From positions 1,240,001 to 1,304,000 of the forward strand of contig JAUKTV010000008.1 of NCBI GenBank assembly GCA_030549205.1: a stretch of DNA of 64,000 nt. Reading direction: 5' to 3'. The notes under the pieces are model-generated. The model saw only the letters and a list, made by a program, of their open reading frames with translations. It was not told where the DNA came from and searched no databases. The position numbers and the translations under genes were made by a program. This stretch comes from Apiosordaria backusii (lineage: Eukaryota > Ascomycota > Sordariomycetes > Sordariales > Lasiosphaeriaceae). Shown one piece after another: positions 43,409-55,139 of the stretch. Position 1 is the stretch's first letter. Every line of letters begins with the position of its first letter.

Positions 43409-44334
43409 ACCCGCCCATCCGCCTTGCACGGCAGGCCTGTTTCGAGAGCCACCAAGGCTGGGCGCTGCTTGTCCGCAGGGAAAAGGAAAGCTGCGTCTGC
43501 CGTGCACGCCCATCTACTCGGCCCAGTTCAAGCAGCGGCCACCTAGTCCCCACCCTAGGGATCGTGCAGAGCAGCAGACTCCAGAGGGATGCACAGCCCA
43601 CTTTTTGCCCTTTCTAGTGAATTCACGAGTGGAATTTTGTGGGCGGTTTTCTCCCTGGCTTGCCCAAGTCGATTATCAGCATCAATCTCTCTCACATTAC
43701 CTATTTGCACAACTTGTCATATCTTCTCTCTCAAACTGTGAAACCAGAACAGACGGAACAGCTTCGAGAACAGACCGAGTGCATGTATTCTTGACGACAT
43801 CGCCGAGAGCAGCATCTAGGCCAGAAAGGCTTGAACCACTTAGACAGCTTCTTGCTCTGCCGCACCCCTGCACCCGAACGCTACACTAGACCCCCCCTGT
43901 CCGAGGTCAGCCCGCGTTGGACACTCGTCCAATCCGTTGGCCTGTTCTCCGCTCCCTGCCTGCTCGGCTGCCCCACCTTGGCATCTTCTTGGATTCTTGG
44001 AACAAGTGTGGTGAGCTGGCAGTGGATTCAATCTGCGCTTGCCGCAAGCCCACACCCCCCAGAGCACATCCTTCTACCCTACCCTACCCTACCCGCCCGC
44101 TTCAGCACCACCTCCCTCGACTCCTCTCTTCCACTTCCCCTCCATCCCTCACGACAATCCATCATCTCGTGTATCCGTCCGCAAAGAAGAAACAATAACC
44201 CCGCGAGAACATCAGTCTGGGTCCCGCCCTCGTCCAAACTCGTCGATAGCGCTTCGCCTTACACGACGGCCCTCCCTTGCCTCACCGCCCCCCCCCACAA
44301 TTCCATCAAACCCAAACCCGCACCAGAGGTGGAG

Positions 44335-44482
44335 GTAAGAAAAGAGCTTTATCAGTCTTTGGTCCTTTTCCCTCACTACCGTCACACATCTGTCTGCCCG
44401 CCAACACCATATCGCTGTTCGACTCAACCTTGCCCGACCGCGTTTCGTATCATCTCATCGCACGCCAGTCACTGACCAACAG
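44335..44482 (+). other. Possible leader intron of the forkhead gene
   Basis: A GTAAGA donor at 44335, a CACTGAC branch-like site at 44470-44476 and a CCAACAG acceptor ending at 44482 sit just before the forkhead ATG at 44566. Sequence signals only; no transcript evidence is available. Confidence 0.4.
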
Positions 44483-44565
44483 CTCAAGGGAACCATCGAT
44501 ATAACATCGCTCCACTCATCACCCACCCGACACCACCACCGTCGCGGCTTCGAGCTCGGCCTGAC

Positions 44566-46875
44566 ATGGCCAAGCCACCGCGTTTTCAGGCCTCTCAAGC
44601 CGCCTTCCCCATCTATGAGGACTTCAACTTCGACCAGACCACCCCCATGATCAGCCACGCACCCATGCCTCCAGCACCGAAGCCGGGGCGACAACCCCTT
44701 CAGAGCGCAGATGCCAATGTCGTACTGAATCCGCCCACCTCTAACTTTGTCAAGCAATCACCACTGAAACCGAATGCACCGCCATCAAATATGCCACTCA
44801 CCCCGATGAAGTCGTCTCAAAATAGCAAGCTCAACATGGTGCAAATGATGCCCCCCAGCAACTTTCAGCACGGTACCGACTCGCTGGAGAAAAGGCAACC
44901 TGTAATGTCACGGTTCAAGACGGTAGCTCAAAAACCTCAGCAATCCGACTTCAATGTTCAGCAGTTCATGGGCAAGGAAAACTCACATCCCATGATCTTC
45001 CCGGCGCCGCCTCAGCCACAGTTTAACCTGCCTCTGGAGCATTATTATCAAAAACCGTCAGGGAAGCGATTATTGGAAGCTGCGCCGATCAAAGAACTGA
45101 GGCCCGCGAAGAAGCCAAGAGTAGATGACCCGCTGCCACCACACGACTCATTCCCGCAGATTATCGATGATGGATCCAAGCCAGGACACAGCTATGCGAC
45201 TTTGATTGGGATGGCCATTCTTCGCTCACCACAACGCCGATTGACGCTGGCTCAGATCTACAAGTGGATTTCCGATACATACTCGTTCTACAATGCCAAC
45301 GACGCGGGGTGGCAGAACAGCATCCGTCACAATCTGTCTCTCAACAAGCACTTCATCAAGCAGGAACGGCCCAAGGATGATCCGGGCAAGGGCAACTACT
45401 GGGCAATTGAACCGGGCGCAGAGCACTTGTTTATGAAGGAAAAGCCCTCCAGGAAAGCGGCAGCGCCATCAGCTGAGAATATGCCTGTCATGTCGACGCG
45501 TCTTGAGCCATCTCAACCACAAATCCCTCAATTTCATGAGCCGATCTTGCCGCCTCAGTTGCCAATTGCCCCTAGTTCCCTGCCGCCACTGCCACAACTG
45601 CCATCATCGCAACAGTTAGCTCCCGCGCCTCATCTGCCCGAGCTCTCCTCAGATGCGACCATTCCAGCCTCAGATCTTGCCACGATTGATGACGGAAACG
45701 ACAGGCTGGCCGAGAATGAGCTTCTTCACGAGCATGATCTGTATTCTCCCCTCCCTGCGGCCATGCACTCTTCACCTCCTATTCCCAAGCGTGTGGAGTC
45801 GAGGCACAACGACACCCCGCCACCTCAGAAGCGAACACACGGTTCATCGGTCTCCAAATCGCGGAATCGGCGCTCCTTTATGGATGATAGCGGCTATATC
45901 TCTTCCCTAGAATCATCAGTCATGCGCCCTGGCCATTCAAAGCTTCTTACGTCTGAGGCCGATCGCCCACGTCTTCGACGAGGCCTTGCTGAGGAAGAGA
46001 TTGTGCGTCTCCGTGCGTCATCGTATGAGAGCCCTTCCAAAGGACGCTCCCAAGGTTATGCTGCTCCGCCCTCTTCCTCACCTCTTCGGCAGCCATCCCA
46101 CAACAACTCTGGACAGATGCTTCCACCCCTGACGCCTGCAATGAAGCTCAAGGCGCCTCCCAAGCCACCAGCCTCGGTCTCACCAAGCACTAACCTGCGC
46201 CTTCATCGAGAAAGTATCCAGTCCATGGTTGACGGGGATTCGCCATACAAGCGCGTCGCGGCTATGTGTCCCGAAGTGCAGCTTACTCCCGGCTTTCTCA
46301 TTGATGATTTATTTGCCAACTTTGATCAACCAAAGGAAGACGACTTTCCAGAGTTTGACATCTTCAACGAGACCTACACTTCGCTCTATGCCTTGTCCCC
46401 TGCTGGCATTGCACCAAGCGGCTCCCCTGTAAAGCGCTCGGTCAGGAAGCAGAGGCTGGAACGTTCGCATTCCACTAGCGCGTTGAGCGATCTGGCCGCT
46501 CCCCTGTCAAACAATGCCGCAAGCTCGGCTTCCTTCCTCAAGGTTCCTGCTCACTCGAACAATCTGATGTTGGAGACGCCGAGCAAGGTTTTTGACGGTC
46601 TTCTTTCCTCACCGAGCAAGCTGTTCCAGGACCTGCAATCGCCAACCAAGATGCCGGCGGCGCTCAACGATGAGAATTTGGCACCATGGCTTTCTATGGA
46701 TGATCTCTACGCGCCTGACGTTTTGGAAGAGAATCACGATTTCCAACCGATTGACATGCTCGCTGGGTTTGAGAAGATTGGCTCTAGCAGCTCGCAAGCC
46801 TCGCGCAACAATAACAACAACAACCGGCCCTCTCAAAAGTCGAGCCTTAGTCGCTCGTACACTACCAGGTTTTGA
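44566..46875 (+). CDS. Forkhead transcription factor (HCM1/Sep1 type)
   Basis: Nuclear DNA-binding regulator; yeast Hcm1 and fission-yeast Sep1 drive cell-cycle genes for spindle and septation, and a similar role is inferred here. Single exon, 769 residues. The forkhead domain lies at about residues 205-290. It starts KPGHSYATLIGMAIL, has recognition helix NSIRHNLSLNKHFIK, and ends in the wing segment GKGNYWAIEPG. No FHA domain is visible, which separates it from Fkh1/Fkh2 and points to the Hcm1/Sep1 group. The flanks are disordered and rich in P, S and Q, with many SP/TP sites (for example PLTPMKSS, SSPSKLF, SPTKMP) suited to CDK control. An RRSFMDDSGYISSLESS motif near residue 445 looks like a conserved short linear motif. 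The ATG follows a long pyrimidine-rich leader. Confidence 0.92.
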   Translation: MAKPPRFQASQAAFPIYEDFNFDQTTPMISHAPMPPAPKPGRQPLQSADANVVLNPPTSNFVKQSPLKPNAPPSNMPLTPMKSSQNSKLNMVQMMPPSNFQHGTDSLEKRQPVMSRFKTVAQKPQQSDFNVQQFMGKENSHPMIFPAPPQPQFNLPLEHYYQKPSGKRLLEAAPIKELRPAKKPRVDDPLPPHDSFPQIIDDGSKPGHSYATLIGMAILRSPQRRLTLAQIYKWISDTYSFYNANDAGWQNSIRHNLSLNKHFIKQERPKDDPGKGNYWAIEPGAEHLFMKEKPSRKAAAPSAENMPVMSTRLEPSQPQIPQFHEPILPPQLPIAPSSLPPLPQLPSSQQLAPAPHLPELSSDATIPASDLATIDDGNDRLAENELLHEHDLYSPLPAAMHSSPPIPKRVESRHNDTPPPQKRTHGSSVSKSRNRRSFMDDSGYISSLESSVMRPGHSKLLTSEADRPRLRRGLAEEEIVRLRASSYESPSKGRSQGYAAPPSSSPLRQPSHNNSGQMLPPLTPAMKLKAPPKPPASVSPSTNLRLHRESIQSMVDGDSPYKRVAAMCPEVQLTPGFLIDDLFANFDQPKEDDFPEFDIFNETYTSLYALSPAGIAPSGSPVKRSVRKQRLERSHSTSALSDLAAPLSNNAASSASFLKVPAHSNNLMLETPSKVFDGLLSSPSKLFQDLQSPTKMPAALNDENLAPWLSMDDLYAPDVLEENHDFQPIDMLAGFEKIGSSSSQASRNNNNNNRPSQKSSLSRSYTTRF

Positions 46876-49047
46876 GGGGACCACCTATCCACGCGCCTAG
46901 AAGGCACCTGGATCGTGTTTCTTTACCATTCTCGCATTATTCTATGCAGGATTGGGGGCAGGAGCACAAAATGACGACTGTTTTTTACGATTGATGACGG
47001 ATTACACCCACATTGTGGCGGTCATGGGGGACTTGCACACAACAAGTATTGGTATGCATTATTAAGGGGTTAAAAAGGGCCGGCGCACTTCCAGCCTCGC
47101 GGCTGCTCTTCTTGAAGATGTGTTGTCTCTAGGGGCTGGGGGTCTGGTTCGCGGAATACTTCCTGTGGGATTATTTGTCGTAATCACGAATATCTAATGA
47201 AGGGATGGGCTATTTGTTTTACCAGGGTAAACCGGAGTATATAAGGGGTACCACGACACAAACGCGCGCCACACACACACACACACATACATCAACAACA
47301 GCAAGGGAAGGTTATACGGGACAACAACAGCATATCTGGGTATGGGAGCGTTATAACTTGGGAGCGAATGTTTTGTGGCTTTTTCTCCGTTCTGGATTTT
47401 TTTCTGTTGATATGTGTTTGGAGGATTTCTTCAGTGAGGTTTTGATATCTCTCTTGAATTTGTGTTTTCTCTTTCTCAACAGTGGCCTGGATTGCGTTGT
47501 GTTTTCGCTTGGTTTATTCGGATGTACGGGATGGATGGGTTTTGGTGTACTTGGACAACACTATCACATGGAAGGATGGGCTTTTTGTGTCGTGGGTGGT
47601 TGGATCGGGCCTGTGTTTGGGATATATGCTTGTTGGCTTTTCCTCACATCATGTGGGAATACCTGGATGCGATTTTTTTTTTTTTCGATTGAGAATCATC
47701 AATGTGATTTTGCGCTTTTGCTATTCTCTTCTGTGGACATGATTGAAATTTCGATTCTTGACTTGTGTATGGATCTTGTGTTGAATAAAAGGTGATGTGA
47801 TGTGGTTTGGCTGTCTGGGTAAAAAAAACAATCAAGCCTATTTCGCTGACCTGATCTTGTGTACCCAATATCTGCTGTTGTCCATGATCGTGATGATGAT
47901 GTTCAAAGACGATACCACCACCAAAGACGACAAAACCACACAACACCACAAAAACATAGAACATTACAAAACCATAGATACCATACAACAACACGACACA
48001 GAACCACACATTTGCCCTTTAATACAGCATACAACCTCAAAACCACACTGCCAGGAATTATCTTCCACCATACAGCACAGGAATCCATCCTATTACGACA
48101 AGCCATCATGTATACCACACTATTAAATGACCTAATCCAGAAGTTCGTATCCTACATCCCCTCCTCACCACCGACCGACCTGTTAATTGAAGAATTCCTA
48201 CAATAGGAAGGCTGGCTGGTATGTTTGAGGCAAGATGGATCTCCCGCGAGAGTCGACACCAGCATCTCCGTGTAGATACATACATACATACCTTATCTAC
48301 CTGAGGTTGAAGCTGCAGAGCAGTTACCAGGTAGGTAGCTAGCTCGGTAAAAATTCGACCATGTCTCGTTCCAGCAGAGGGGAGAGAAATATGTGTACTT
48401 ACTTGGTTACATAGTTGCGGGCCTGCCGCTTTGGTTGGCTGGTTTATACAGGTCCTTTCGTATCGCTATTATCGGAACACATCGTCTCAATCGTAGATTA
48501 TCGCGTTCGTCGTCGAGCACTTTGGTGATAGGGTAGCTAGGGGAAGGTTAGACAAGCAGTCATTCCACAGTTGACTATAGGCAAGTATCTTCTTGATTGA
48601 AACCAGATACCTTGGTGTCTCCGCAGAGAAATGGGAACTAGTAAGATGATTTAGTGAGTTGCTTGGATTGTTTGAACTGGGACGAGGTAGCATAAGCATA
48701 ACATAGAAAGGACATAACACACACAATTGACTTTCGGGCATAACATACCTCAAAAGCCAACCTCGTTTACCTAATTGAGAAAGAGGTTGGCAGATACGTG
48801 TCTAATTTGGATGCGATATCACCATGGCTCATTACTATATATTATGCCCTGGTCCTCTTATACACATAGGTAGGTACAAAGCCAAACTCAACGCCCGCCT
48901 CACCCCATGCCACGATGGATGTGTACTCCCAGTTCTGTCTCGCTTTTTCCTTTCCGTCAATGAATATAGGCACCCCAACCACCCCTCATCATTAGTTACC
49001 ATGATCATCTCTTCTTCTCGCGGTGACTCCCCCTCATATAATCACGA
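46876..49047. other. Convergent intergenic region between forkhead and IRS4-like genes
   Basis: No supported gene. It has (AC)n at about 47268-47290, TG- and T-rich DNA with an open but low-complexity frame at 47.2-47.8 kb, and CATA/TACC-type repeats at 48265-48340. Confidence 0.55.
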
Positions 49048-51495
49048 CTATTTCTTCCTATGACCCCCCCTCTCCCCCTTCCTCGTGGGCGGCCCCGGCA
49101 CAACAACACTCATCCCCCCACCCACACTCTCCCACACGCTCCCCCCAACCCTAGCCGGCAACCTCCTCCCCCTCAACCTCTGATCAACCAGCCACATCCC
49201 CACCACAAACTCCTCCCTCCCCAACGCGCCCTTTCCCCCCCTATCCACCAGCTCCCAAATCTCCCCTAGCTCATCCTCTGGCAGCCTGCTCCGTGACCAA
49301 ATATCCCTCACAATGATATTCACCACCAGCTCCGCCTCCCTTGTCCCCGGCTGCGCCCTGCTCGCTTCGATTTGCTTCGCCATCCCCTCCTCCTCGTCGT
49401 CGTTTTCATTTTCTTGGGAGTAGGAGAACCCCCATCCTGGTTTCATGAACAGACCCTTGTTGCTTGCCCATACCGCCTCGTAGCGACGCTTTTGGCGGAC
49501 GGAGACTTCGTCTCGCCATCGGGAGCGGGAACCTTCATGGTGAGCGTGGTTGCGACGGCCGGGGATGTGGTGACCTAGTACCTTCCCTTTGCGATGGGCG
49601 TGGCGGTGCATTTTACGACGGGCGTCTTCGTCGTCGGAGAGGGAGGTTTGAGGTTGGCGAAGGGTTTGGAGCATGCCTGTTCTTTTTGGGGAGCGGCTTC
49701 CCCCGTTGCCCGTTCGCTGAGATGTCAGGGAATCTGCGGTTCGTTGAGGATGCAAGGGGCTGCGGGGACGAGATTTGTCATTATTGTGCCGTCTCGGGAG
49801 GGGGACTGGGGGTGGTAGCGGGGAGGTGGAGGGTGTAAGTCTTGATGAGGCGAGGTTGCTGGCTACGATGGCGTTGGTGAGGGAGTCGAGGCCCAAGTTT
49901 GAAGTTGATAATCTTGGAGCTGTGGGTCGGATGGGTGGTGGAGAGGAGGCTCGTCGCCGGCGAGGTTTGGGTGGTTTAGGTGCTTGTTTTTGTTGTTGGG
50001 GTTCTGTATTGTCCTGTTCTTGCACAGCAGGTTCTTCGGGTTCTGGTAAATGAGCTGAGGAGGCCGAGACGAAGCTATCGTCAGAGGAGACCGAGCACTG
50101 CGACGATCGGCGCATGCGTGGTGGTACTTCTCGTCTCTGCTCTTCCGAACTGATGGTATGCTTCTCTCCAGGCCTGGCTGCCTCCATACTGGCTGACCGT
50201 ATCGCAGTGACCTCGACCGTAGGCGCTTTCATATTCTTATTGCCTATAACTCTGGCAGGTGGTGGTGCAGGAGGTTCCAACTTCGGAGTTTTGACAACTC
50301 TCCGTGGTTGAGGAGAGACAACTTCCGTAAAAACTGTAGGCGAAGAAACAGTCGATGGAGGCGTGCCAGGAGGCTTTATTTCGCGATGCTCAACCTTCGA
50401 TTCACCCTCAACCTTAACCTTCTCAACCAGCTCCGCTGCTTTCTTAGGCTTAGGTTTGGGTTTTGGTTTAGGCTTCGTCTTTGTCTGCGGCTGCCTACCC
50501 TCGTCCATTCCCTCTTCTTCTGCCTGCGTCTTGTTTTCACCAGCCGGCCCAGGGCTCCTACCCCTGGGTGACTCCGACGGTGTTTTCGCCCTTTTCTTAG
50601 GTGTAGGCGCGTCCCTCTTCTTAACAGGGTCAACATCCTCCCCGCCTTTGCTTTCAAAAAGCGACACCAGAGACGTCGTCGGCATTATCGACTCTGTATC
50701 CAGTGCCTCTCCCGTCTTCGGACCCAAACTCGGTGCCGTAGAGAAGAAACTCGCAGTGCTAATGCTGTGTCCCCTATTTCTCCCCGGACGGACCGGGGTA
50801 GCGGCATTATTGTTCGCTTTCGAGTTTGTATTCGGGGTGGGCGACGTGGACCTGCTCGCAGCAAGCGTGGCAGCTATAAATGAGGCAGACGATTGCTTCC
50901 CGCCATCCCCGGCATTATTCCTCCCAGCTCCTGGCGGTGTTAGCAACGTGCTGCTGTTGCTCGGACTACTCCAACCCCCATTGCCTGCATGTAGATATTG
51001 TGCCACTCTCTGAGCAACCAGCCCGCTGTCATCTACCTCGCTGTCCTCTCCCTGCCCTTGCCCTTGATTGTTCCAGCTGCCTCCAGTCTCTTGCCTGCCT
51101 ATCTCCTGTCTTCCTGATGGACTGTGGGCAACCGAGCTCGCTCGTGATCTCGTCTGGGAAACAGAGTGATCCCTCGCGGCATGGGTAGCTGCTAGCAAAG
51201 CTCCATTGTCAGCCCCGGCTCCCCCAGCTGCCCTTGTTCTCGGATTGGCCTGTTGGCTCTGTGTAGGATTTCGATTCGGGGATCTCGAAAGAGGAGCTTG
51301 TGGTTTCGTCTCGGTTGTCTTGTTCGCGGCGGCTTTTTGGTTGTTGAAAGCAAGGGTTGCGCCTTTCAAGGCGGCCGAGAGAGCCGCTGCATTGTTCGTG
51401 ACACCACTTCTTGGGGGAGGTGCTGGTGATGCTGATGCTGAAGAGGAGGCCGCGCTGCCGTGGTTTCTCGTCGGTGAGGTTGATGAGTTCTGCAT
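49048..51495 (-). CDS. IRS4: Irs4/Tax4-like EH-domain protein
   Basis: Fungal EH-domain regulator; in yeast Irs4/Tax4 bind the phosphatase Inp51 and tune PI(4,5)P2, cell-wall signalling and autophagy. Single exon, 815 residues on the minus strand. The N-terminus includes AAALSAALKGATLAFN, a block seen in this family. A long disordered middle is rich in S, P, K and R. A C-terminal EH domain (about residues 700-800) contains VNIIVRDIWSRSRLPEDELG, IWELVDRGGKGALGREEFVV and GMWLVDQRLRGRRLP. The EF-loop keeps D-R-G-G-K-G-A-L-G-R-E-E spacing. The basic tail after the EH domain is G-rich in its codons. The name rests on architecture and the two motif blocks; assignment to the EH superfamily is firmer than to Irs4 itself. 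It has the same orientation as ASE1, 1.2 kb away. Confidence 0.85.
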   Translation of the reverse strand: MQNSSTSPTRNHGSAASSSASASPAPPPRSGVTNNAAALSAALKGATLAFNNQKAAANKTTETKPQAPLSRSPNRNPTQSQQANPRTRAAGGAGADNGALLAATHAARDHSVSQTRSRASSVAHSPSGRQEIGRQETGGSWNNQGQGQGEDSEVDDSGLVAQRVAQYLHAGNGGWSSPSNSSTLLTPPGAGRNNAGDGGKQSSASFIAATLAASRSTSPTPNTNSKANNNAATPVRPGRNRGHSISTASFFSTAPSLGPKTGEALDTESIMPTTSLVSLFESKGGEDVDPVKKRDAPTPKKRAKTPSESPRGRSPGPAGENKTQAEEEGMDEGRQPQTKTKPKPKPKPKPKKAAELVEKVKVEGESKVEHREIKPPGTPPSTVSSPTVFTEVVSPQPRRVVKTPKLEPPAPPPARVIGNKNMKAPTVEVTAIRSASMEAARPGEKHTISSEEQRREVPPRMRRSSQCSVSSDDSFVSASSAHLPEPEEPAVQEQDNTEPQQQKQAPKPPKPRRRRASSPPPIRPTAPRLSTSNLGLDSLTNAIVASNLASSRLTPSTSPLPPPVPLPRRHNNDKSRPRSPLHPQRTADSLTSQRTGNGGSRSPKRTGMLQTLRQPQTSLSDDEDARRKMHRHAHRKGKVLGHHIPGRRNHAHHEGSRSRWRDEVSVRQKRRYEAVWASNKGLFMKPGWGFSYSQENENDDEEEGMAKQIEASRAQPGTREAELVVNIIVRDIWSRSRLPEDELGEIWELVDRGGKGALGREEFVVGMWLVDQRLRGRRLPARVGGSVWESVGGGMSVVVPGPPTRKGERGGHRKK

Positions 51496-52688
51496 TAGGC
51501 GCTGAGCAAGGACCGTCTCTGATCGGCCGTGGAATTGATGCCTCCGGTCAAGGACCGGAATGTTTCAGCTTGCGCGGGACAAAGCGGCTTCGTCGGGGTC
51601 CTTCTAGCGAGGCGTAGCTTTATCTGAACATTCTGGAGTCGTATCGGTTCTAGAGAAAGATTTCAGGATAAATAGATGTTAATGGCGCGCGGCGAGGTTG
51701 TTGTATTGAAGCAGTCGAGAGCAGGCAGCTTCAAGAGGAACATTGCATGGATGCGGCTGATGACGAATGTAAATAGGTACGTTTCATGGGTAACGAAACA
51801 GCAGGGTATCTGTCGCTGTCAAGACCCTGACAGCGCACCAAAGCCCCAGCTGAAAGGAAGCCAAGAGCTGTCTTGTAAGGTTCCAGCGAGCTAACAGACG
51901 CCCCGCTAAAAAGGCGCGTTCCAGAAACACCAACGTGGGCTAGATCCGCCGGGTTGATCGATGTAACAGGCACCGACGTTATGGTAAAGATTAACGATCG
52001 TTGAGACGTTGAAAGAAAGTCGGCGGTATATTGAAATTGCTACAATAACACAAACTGTTCTTCCTAACGCATATAGAAACAACACGAACCATATATAGAT
52101 AGACAACCCCCCCTAAATACCTAGCTACACAATCACTCCCCTTCCCACAAGCTCAAGGAATCAATGCAAGACAGAATGATACATGATAAGCCGCCTCTAG
52201 TATTCAGGGCAATATCGAAATGATAAACTCCCCATACAACGCCAGCCATCTACAAATAGGTATCCAGATCGCTATAGAGCCCAGCAAAGACTCCAAACGA
52301 GACTACCCAACCCATTCATTCCACCACCGATCCGTCCAACATTCGGTGTCCCCTCCCTAATTTCGTCCTCCATCTCGTGTCCATCCCATGTCTGCTGGAT
52401 CCAAACCCTCAAGAATACGTACAAATATACATGAAGAACAAATAGCCGCCGCTCTGCTAAGAAAAACAACAGAATTTTGGGTTCGCACCAAACCGTAAAC
52501 AAAGTATAAGGAAAAGCAGAAACCCGTTGAACAGGACCATGCCCACCACAACGGTCGGAAAAAAAAGCAGTCATAAAACAAGTAGCTCCGAACTGAAACC
52601 CAAACCATCGCTCCACCGAATAAGCCACTCCTCTTCCTCCAAGACACCTACAGTGAATCATCACACACGTGTCCACTGCAAAGCCCGC
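51496..52688. other. Intergenic region between ASE1 and the IRS4-like gene
   Basis: Contains the promoter of the IRS4-like gene and the 3' flank of ASE1. No coding frame or repeat of note was seen. Confidence 0.5.
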
Positions 52689-55139
52689 CTAAAAGGCATC
52701 CTCATCAGTCCACTCACTCCCACTCATAATCCTATTCCCATCCTGATCCACCATCCCAAACCCAGCATGCGCCTGCGCCGACGGTGGGATCCCCCTCTGC
52801 TTCACCACCCCCCTAATCGTCCCAAACCCAGCCGCCTGCTGCGCAGCCCTAACTTTGGCATAATACGCCTCCGTCGCATCCACCTCCGGCTCCGACGTGT
52901 CATCATACGTCTCCCAGTTCTCCGACCCTGACACTCCGCTCACAACAGTTGACGTCTCAGAGACCTGTCTCGGGGCCGGCGGCGCCTGTGGGTAGGAATG
53001 ATTCGGAACTCGGGATGAGTTTTGCCGCGATGGTGGCTGGTACTCGCGGGTTGGTGGTCTGCTGTCATCTTCATGACTGGTCTGCCGGGATGTCGTGTAT
53101 TCTCTGCTCGATGGCCTGCTGCTGTCCTGGGAAGAGTACCTGTCACGATCGTCATACACGTCCTCCGGTTCCACCTGCCGCACAATGCTCACGCTCGAAC
53201 CCAGCTTCGAAGACCTAAACCCGTGATTCACCGGCGTCTCCATCTTCAGTTCCGGCGGTGGTAACAAATCCCGCATTTTCGGTGGTGGCGCTCTCATAAC
53301 CAATCTCAGACTTCCGGTAGCACTAGAAACCGAATCTGCTGCTCGAGGACGCTCTGGGGAGTTGTTGCCATTCTTAAGGTTTGAAAGCGGTGGCCGTACG
53401 GGAGGAATGCGAGTCGGACTGCCCTTGGTATTAGCTGTGACTGTTGCTGACCTGGCCAGGGTTGGTTTTGTGGTAGTGCTCGCCGTGGGTGTTTTGGCTC
53501 CGTTCCTCTGGGGGTTAGGCTTGTTCAGGCTGCCCACGCTCTTCGCGCGGGCTAGGGTGCTGTTGGGTCTCGAAATACCTGGCGTGGTAGCGGTGGGCGC
53601 TGCTGCGGCGTTGGCCGGTGTCTTCGATCTGGGCCCGGGAGTTGGTTTGGGAGGATCTTCTAGCTCGATCACGTCCAGGTAGCGCTCACCGTGGACGAGG
53701 AACGGTCGGCCGTATTCGTCTTCCCATTTTTCGAGGCCTTTGCGAAGGTCTGCTGTGACCTTTGGGAGCTCCTTGGCGATACGCTTTCTCATCTTCTCTT
53801 CGCGCAGCAACTTGCCTGGGTCGCGCCTCTCGCCTTTTTGGCCGCGCATCATCAGTCTGGATGAATCCTGAGCTGATGCAGCAAGCTCGTCTCTTTCTTG
53901 AATAAGAGACTTGTGCTTGTCCACCAAAGCCAGGGTGGGTGCACGTTGCTCTTTGAGAACCTCAAGTCGAACGATTTCGCGCTCGTGGGCTTCAAGAAGA
54001 GCATCGCTGTAGACATCAGAAAAGGCTGGAGTGAACTCGAGCATCTCCTCTTCAGAAAGATACAGGGCATCCCAGAGCTCCTGAAGTTTGAGGCGAACGT
54101 CCTCGACAAAGATATGAAGATTTTGTCTCTTCAGCTCGTTCAGTCGCGCAAGCTCCTCCTCGAACTCATTGATCTGCCGAATGCCGCAGCCACGGTTGCT
54201 GTTCAGGAATGCCTTGCGATCCGCCTCATCAACCTCGAGCCTCTCCCAAAGGCCTTCGACAGTGTCTCTCAGGTCTCTCAAACGCCGTTCGCGGTTCTTC
54301 TTCTCGTCCAAAAGCTTGTCCCTCTTGAATTTCAGGCGAGCAAGATCCTCTTGATGGAGACCAAGCTGCTCGGGGGCATCGCGATAGTATTTGACAATCG
54401 CATTGTCTGTCTGAGCCTGGGGAGTTCCTAGTTCGGCCCAGAGCTGGATGATGTTCTCGCCTAAGCTCTTGACGGATTCTACGCGGTGCATGTATTCCTC
54501 ATACACGCGCGTAAATTCGGCATCCAACTTGTCCACATACTTGGGTGACAGATCAAATGTTGGCGGCACAGACTGGTTTGGCGCTGTGGGCGGCAGCTCA
54601 ATTTTGACAAAGGTTGGTTCAAGGTGTGACGAGTAAGACTCGAGTGCTTGGACAAGTTCTGCCTAGGTGTTAGCTAATGTCCCTGGTGTGACTTTGTAGA
54701 CAACCTACTCTTGACCTGTTCGAATCGCTCTCTATGCAACCGACTGATTTGGGTTTGCTTCTCCTTCAGTACTTGAAGACATCTCGTGAGTGGATAAGTA
54801 ATCTTCATATCCTCATCCTCGTAGCGGCGCGATCTGTTGTCGTCAAGGGAGGCTTCCATTTGTCGGATCGTGGTGATCATTCTTTGCGCTTGCTCGACCA
54901 TTTCCTTCTTTTCGGATGTTACAAGTCGAACTTGGTTATTGAGTGCTTCAGAGAGGGCAGAGAACAACTGTCATGAGTGATGTCAGCAATCAGTAACATT
55001 GCGATTGGGCTCTTGGAAATGCGCATACCTCTGCCTCCCGTGATTCGCGCTCATGGCTGGAGACTCCAATCTCGTCAAAGAGGCCATGCAGCTGGCCAAT
55101 TATTGTATTGACCTGCTGGGCCAGATAACTGGTATCCAT
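52689..55139 (-). CDS. ASE1: Ase1/PRC1/MAP65 microtubule-bundling protein
   Basis: Antiparallel microtubule cross-linker of the anaphase spindle midzone. Exons on the minus strand are 55139-55029, 54967-54709 and 54658-52689; about 779 residues. Introns are 61 bp (GTATGC...GACAG) and 50 bp (GTAGGT...GGCAG). The second acceptor is the CAG at 54659, because TAG four bases earlier breaks the frame. The N-terminal dimerisation rod starts MDTSYLAQQVNTIIGQLHGL. The spectrin-like region holds ITYPLTRCLQVLKEKQTQIS, LWERLEVDEADRKAFL and LQELWDALYLSEEEMLEFTP, close to family signatures. The microtubule-binding part follows, with KLLREEKMRKRIAKELPKV and WEDEYGRPFLVHGERYLD. The last 250 residues are a disordered basic S/P/R-rich tail, probably CDK-regulated. 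It lies near a forkhead gene whose homologues control mitotic genes, but this is probably chance. Confidence 0.94.

Larger units (their letters stand above)
39576..44565. other. Large intergenic region between PAN1 and the forkhead gene
   Basis: Five kilobases without a supported gene. Contents seen: (TGTGGT)n at 39733-39782 after PAN1; a 21-base direct repeat 177 bp apart at 40790 and 40967; an 11-base tandem repeat (CAACTGCCTCT)3 at 43377-43408; (TACCC)4 at 44075-44094; and a pyrimidine-rich leader before the forkhead gene with a possible intron at 44335-44482. Confidence 0.55.

Noticed and set aside
44075..44094. (TACCC)4 as an interstitial telomere
   Set aside because: The unit is five bases; the filamentous fungal telomere repeat is TTAGGG. 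Four copies in a pyrimidine-rich leader are probably a simple repeat.
47205..47795. 196-codon open frame after the forkhead gene
   Set aside because: It includes a TH repeat from (AC)n and then low-complexity F, L, G and W. It fits a T/G-rich 3' flank better than a gene.
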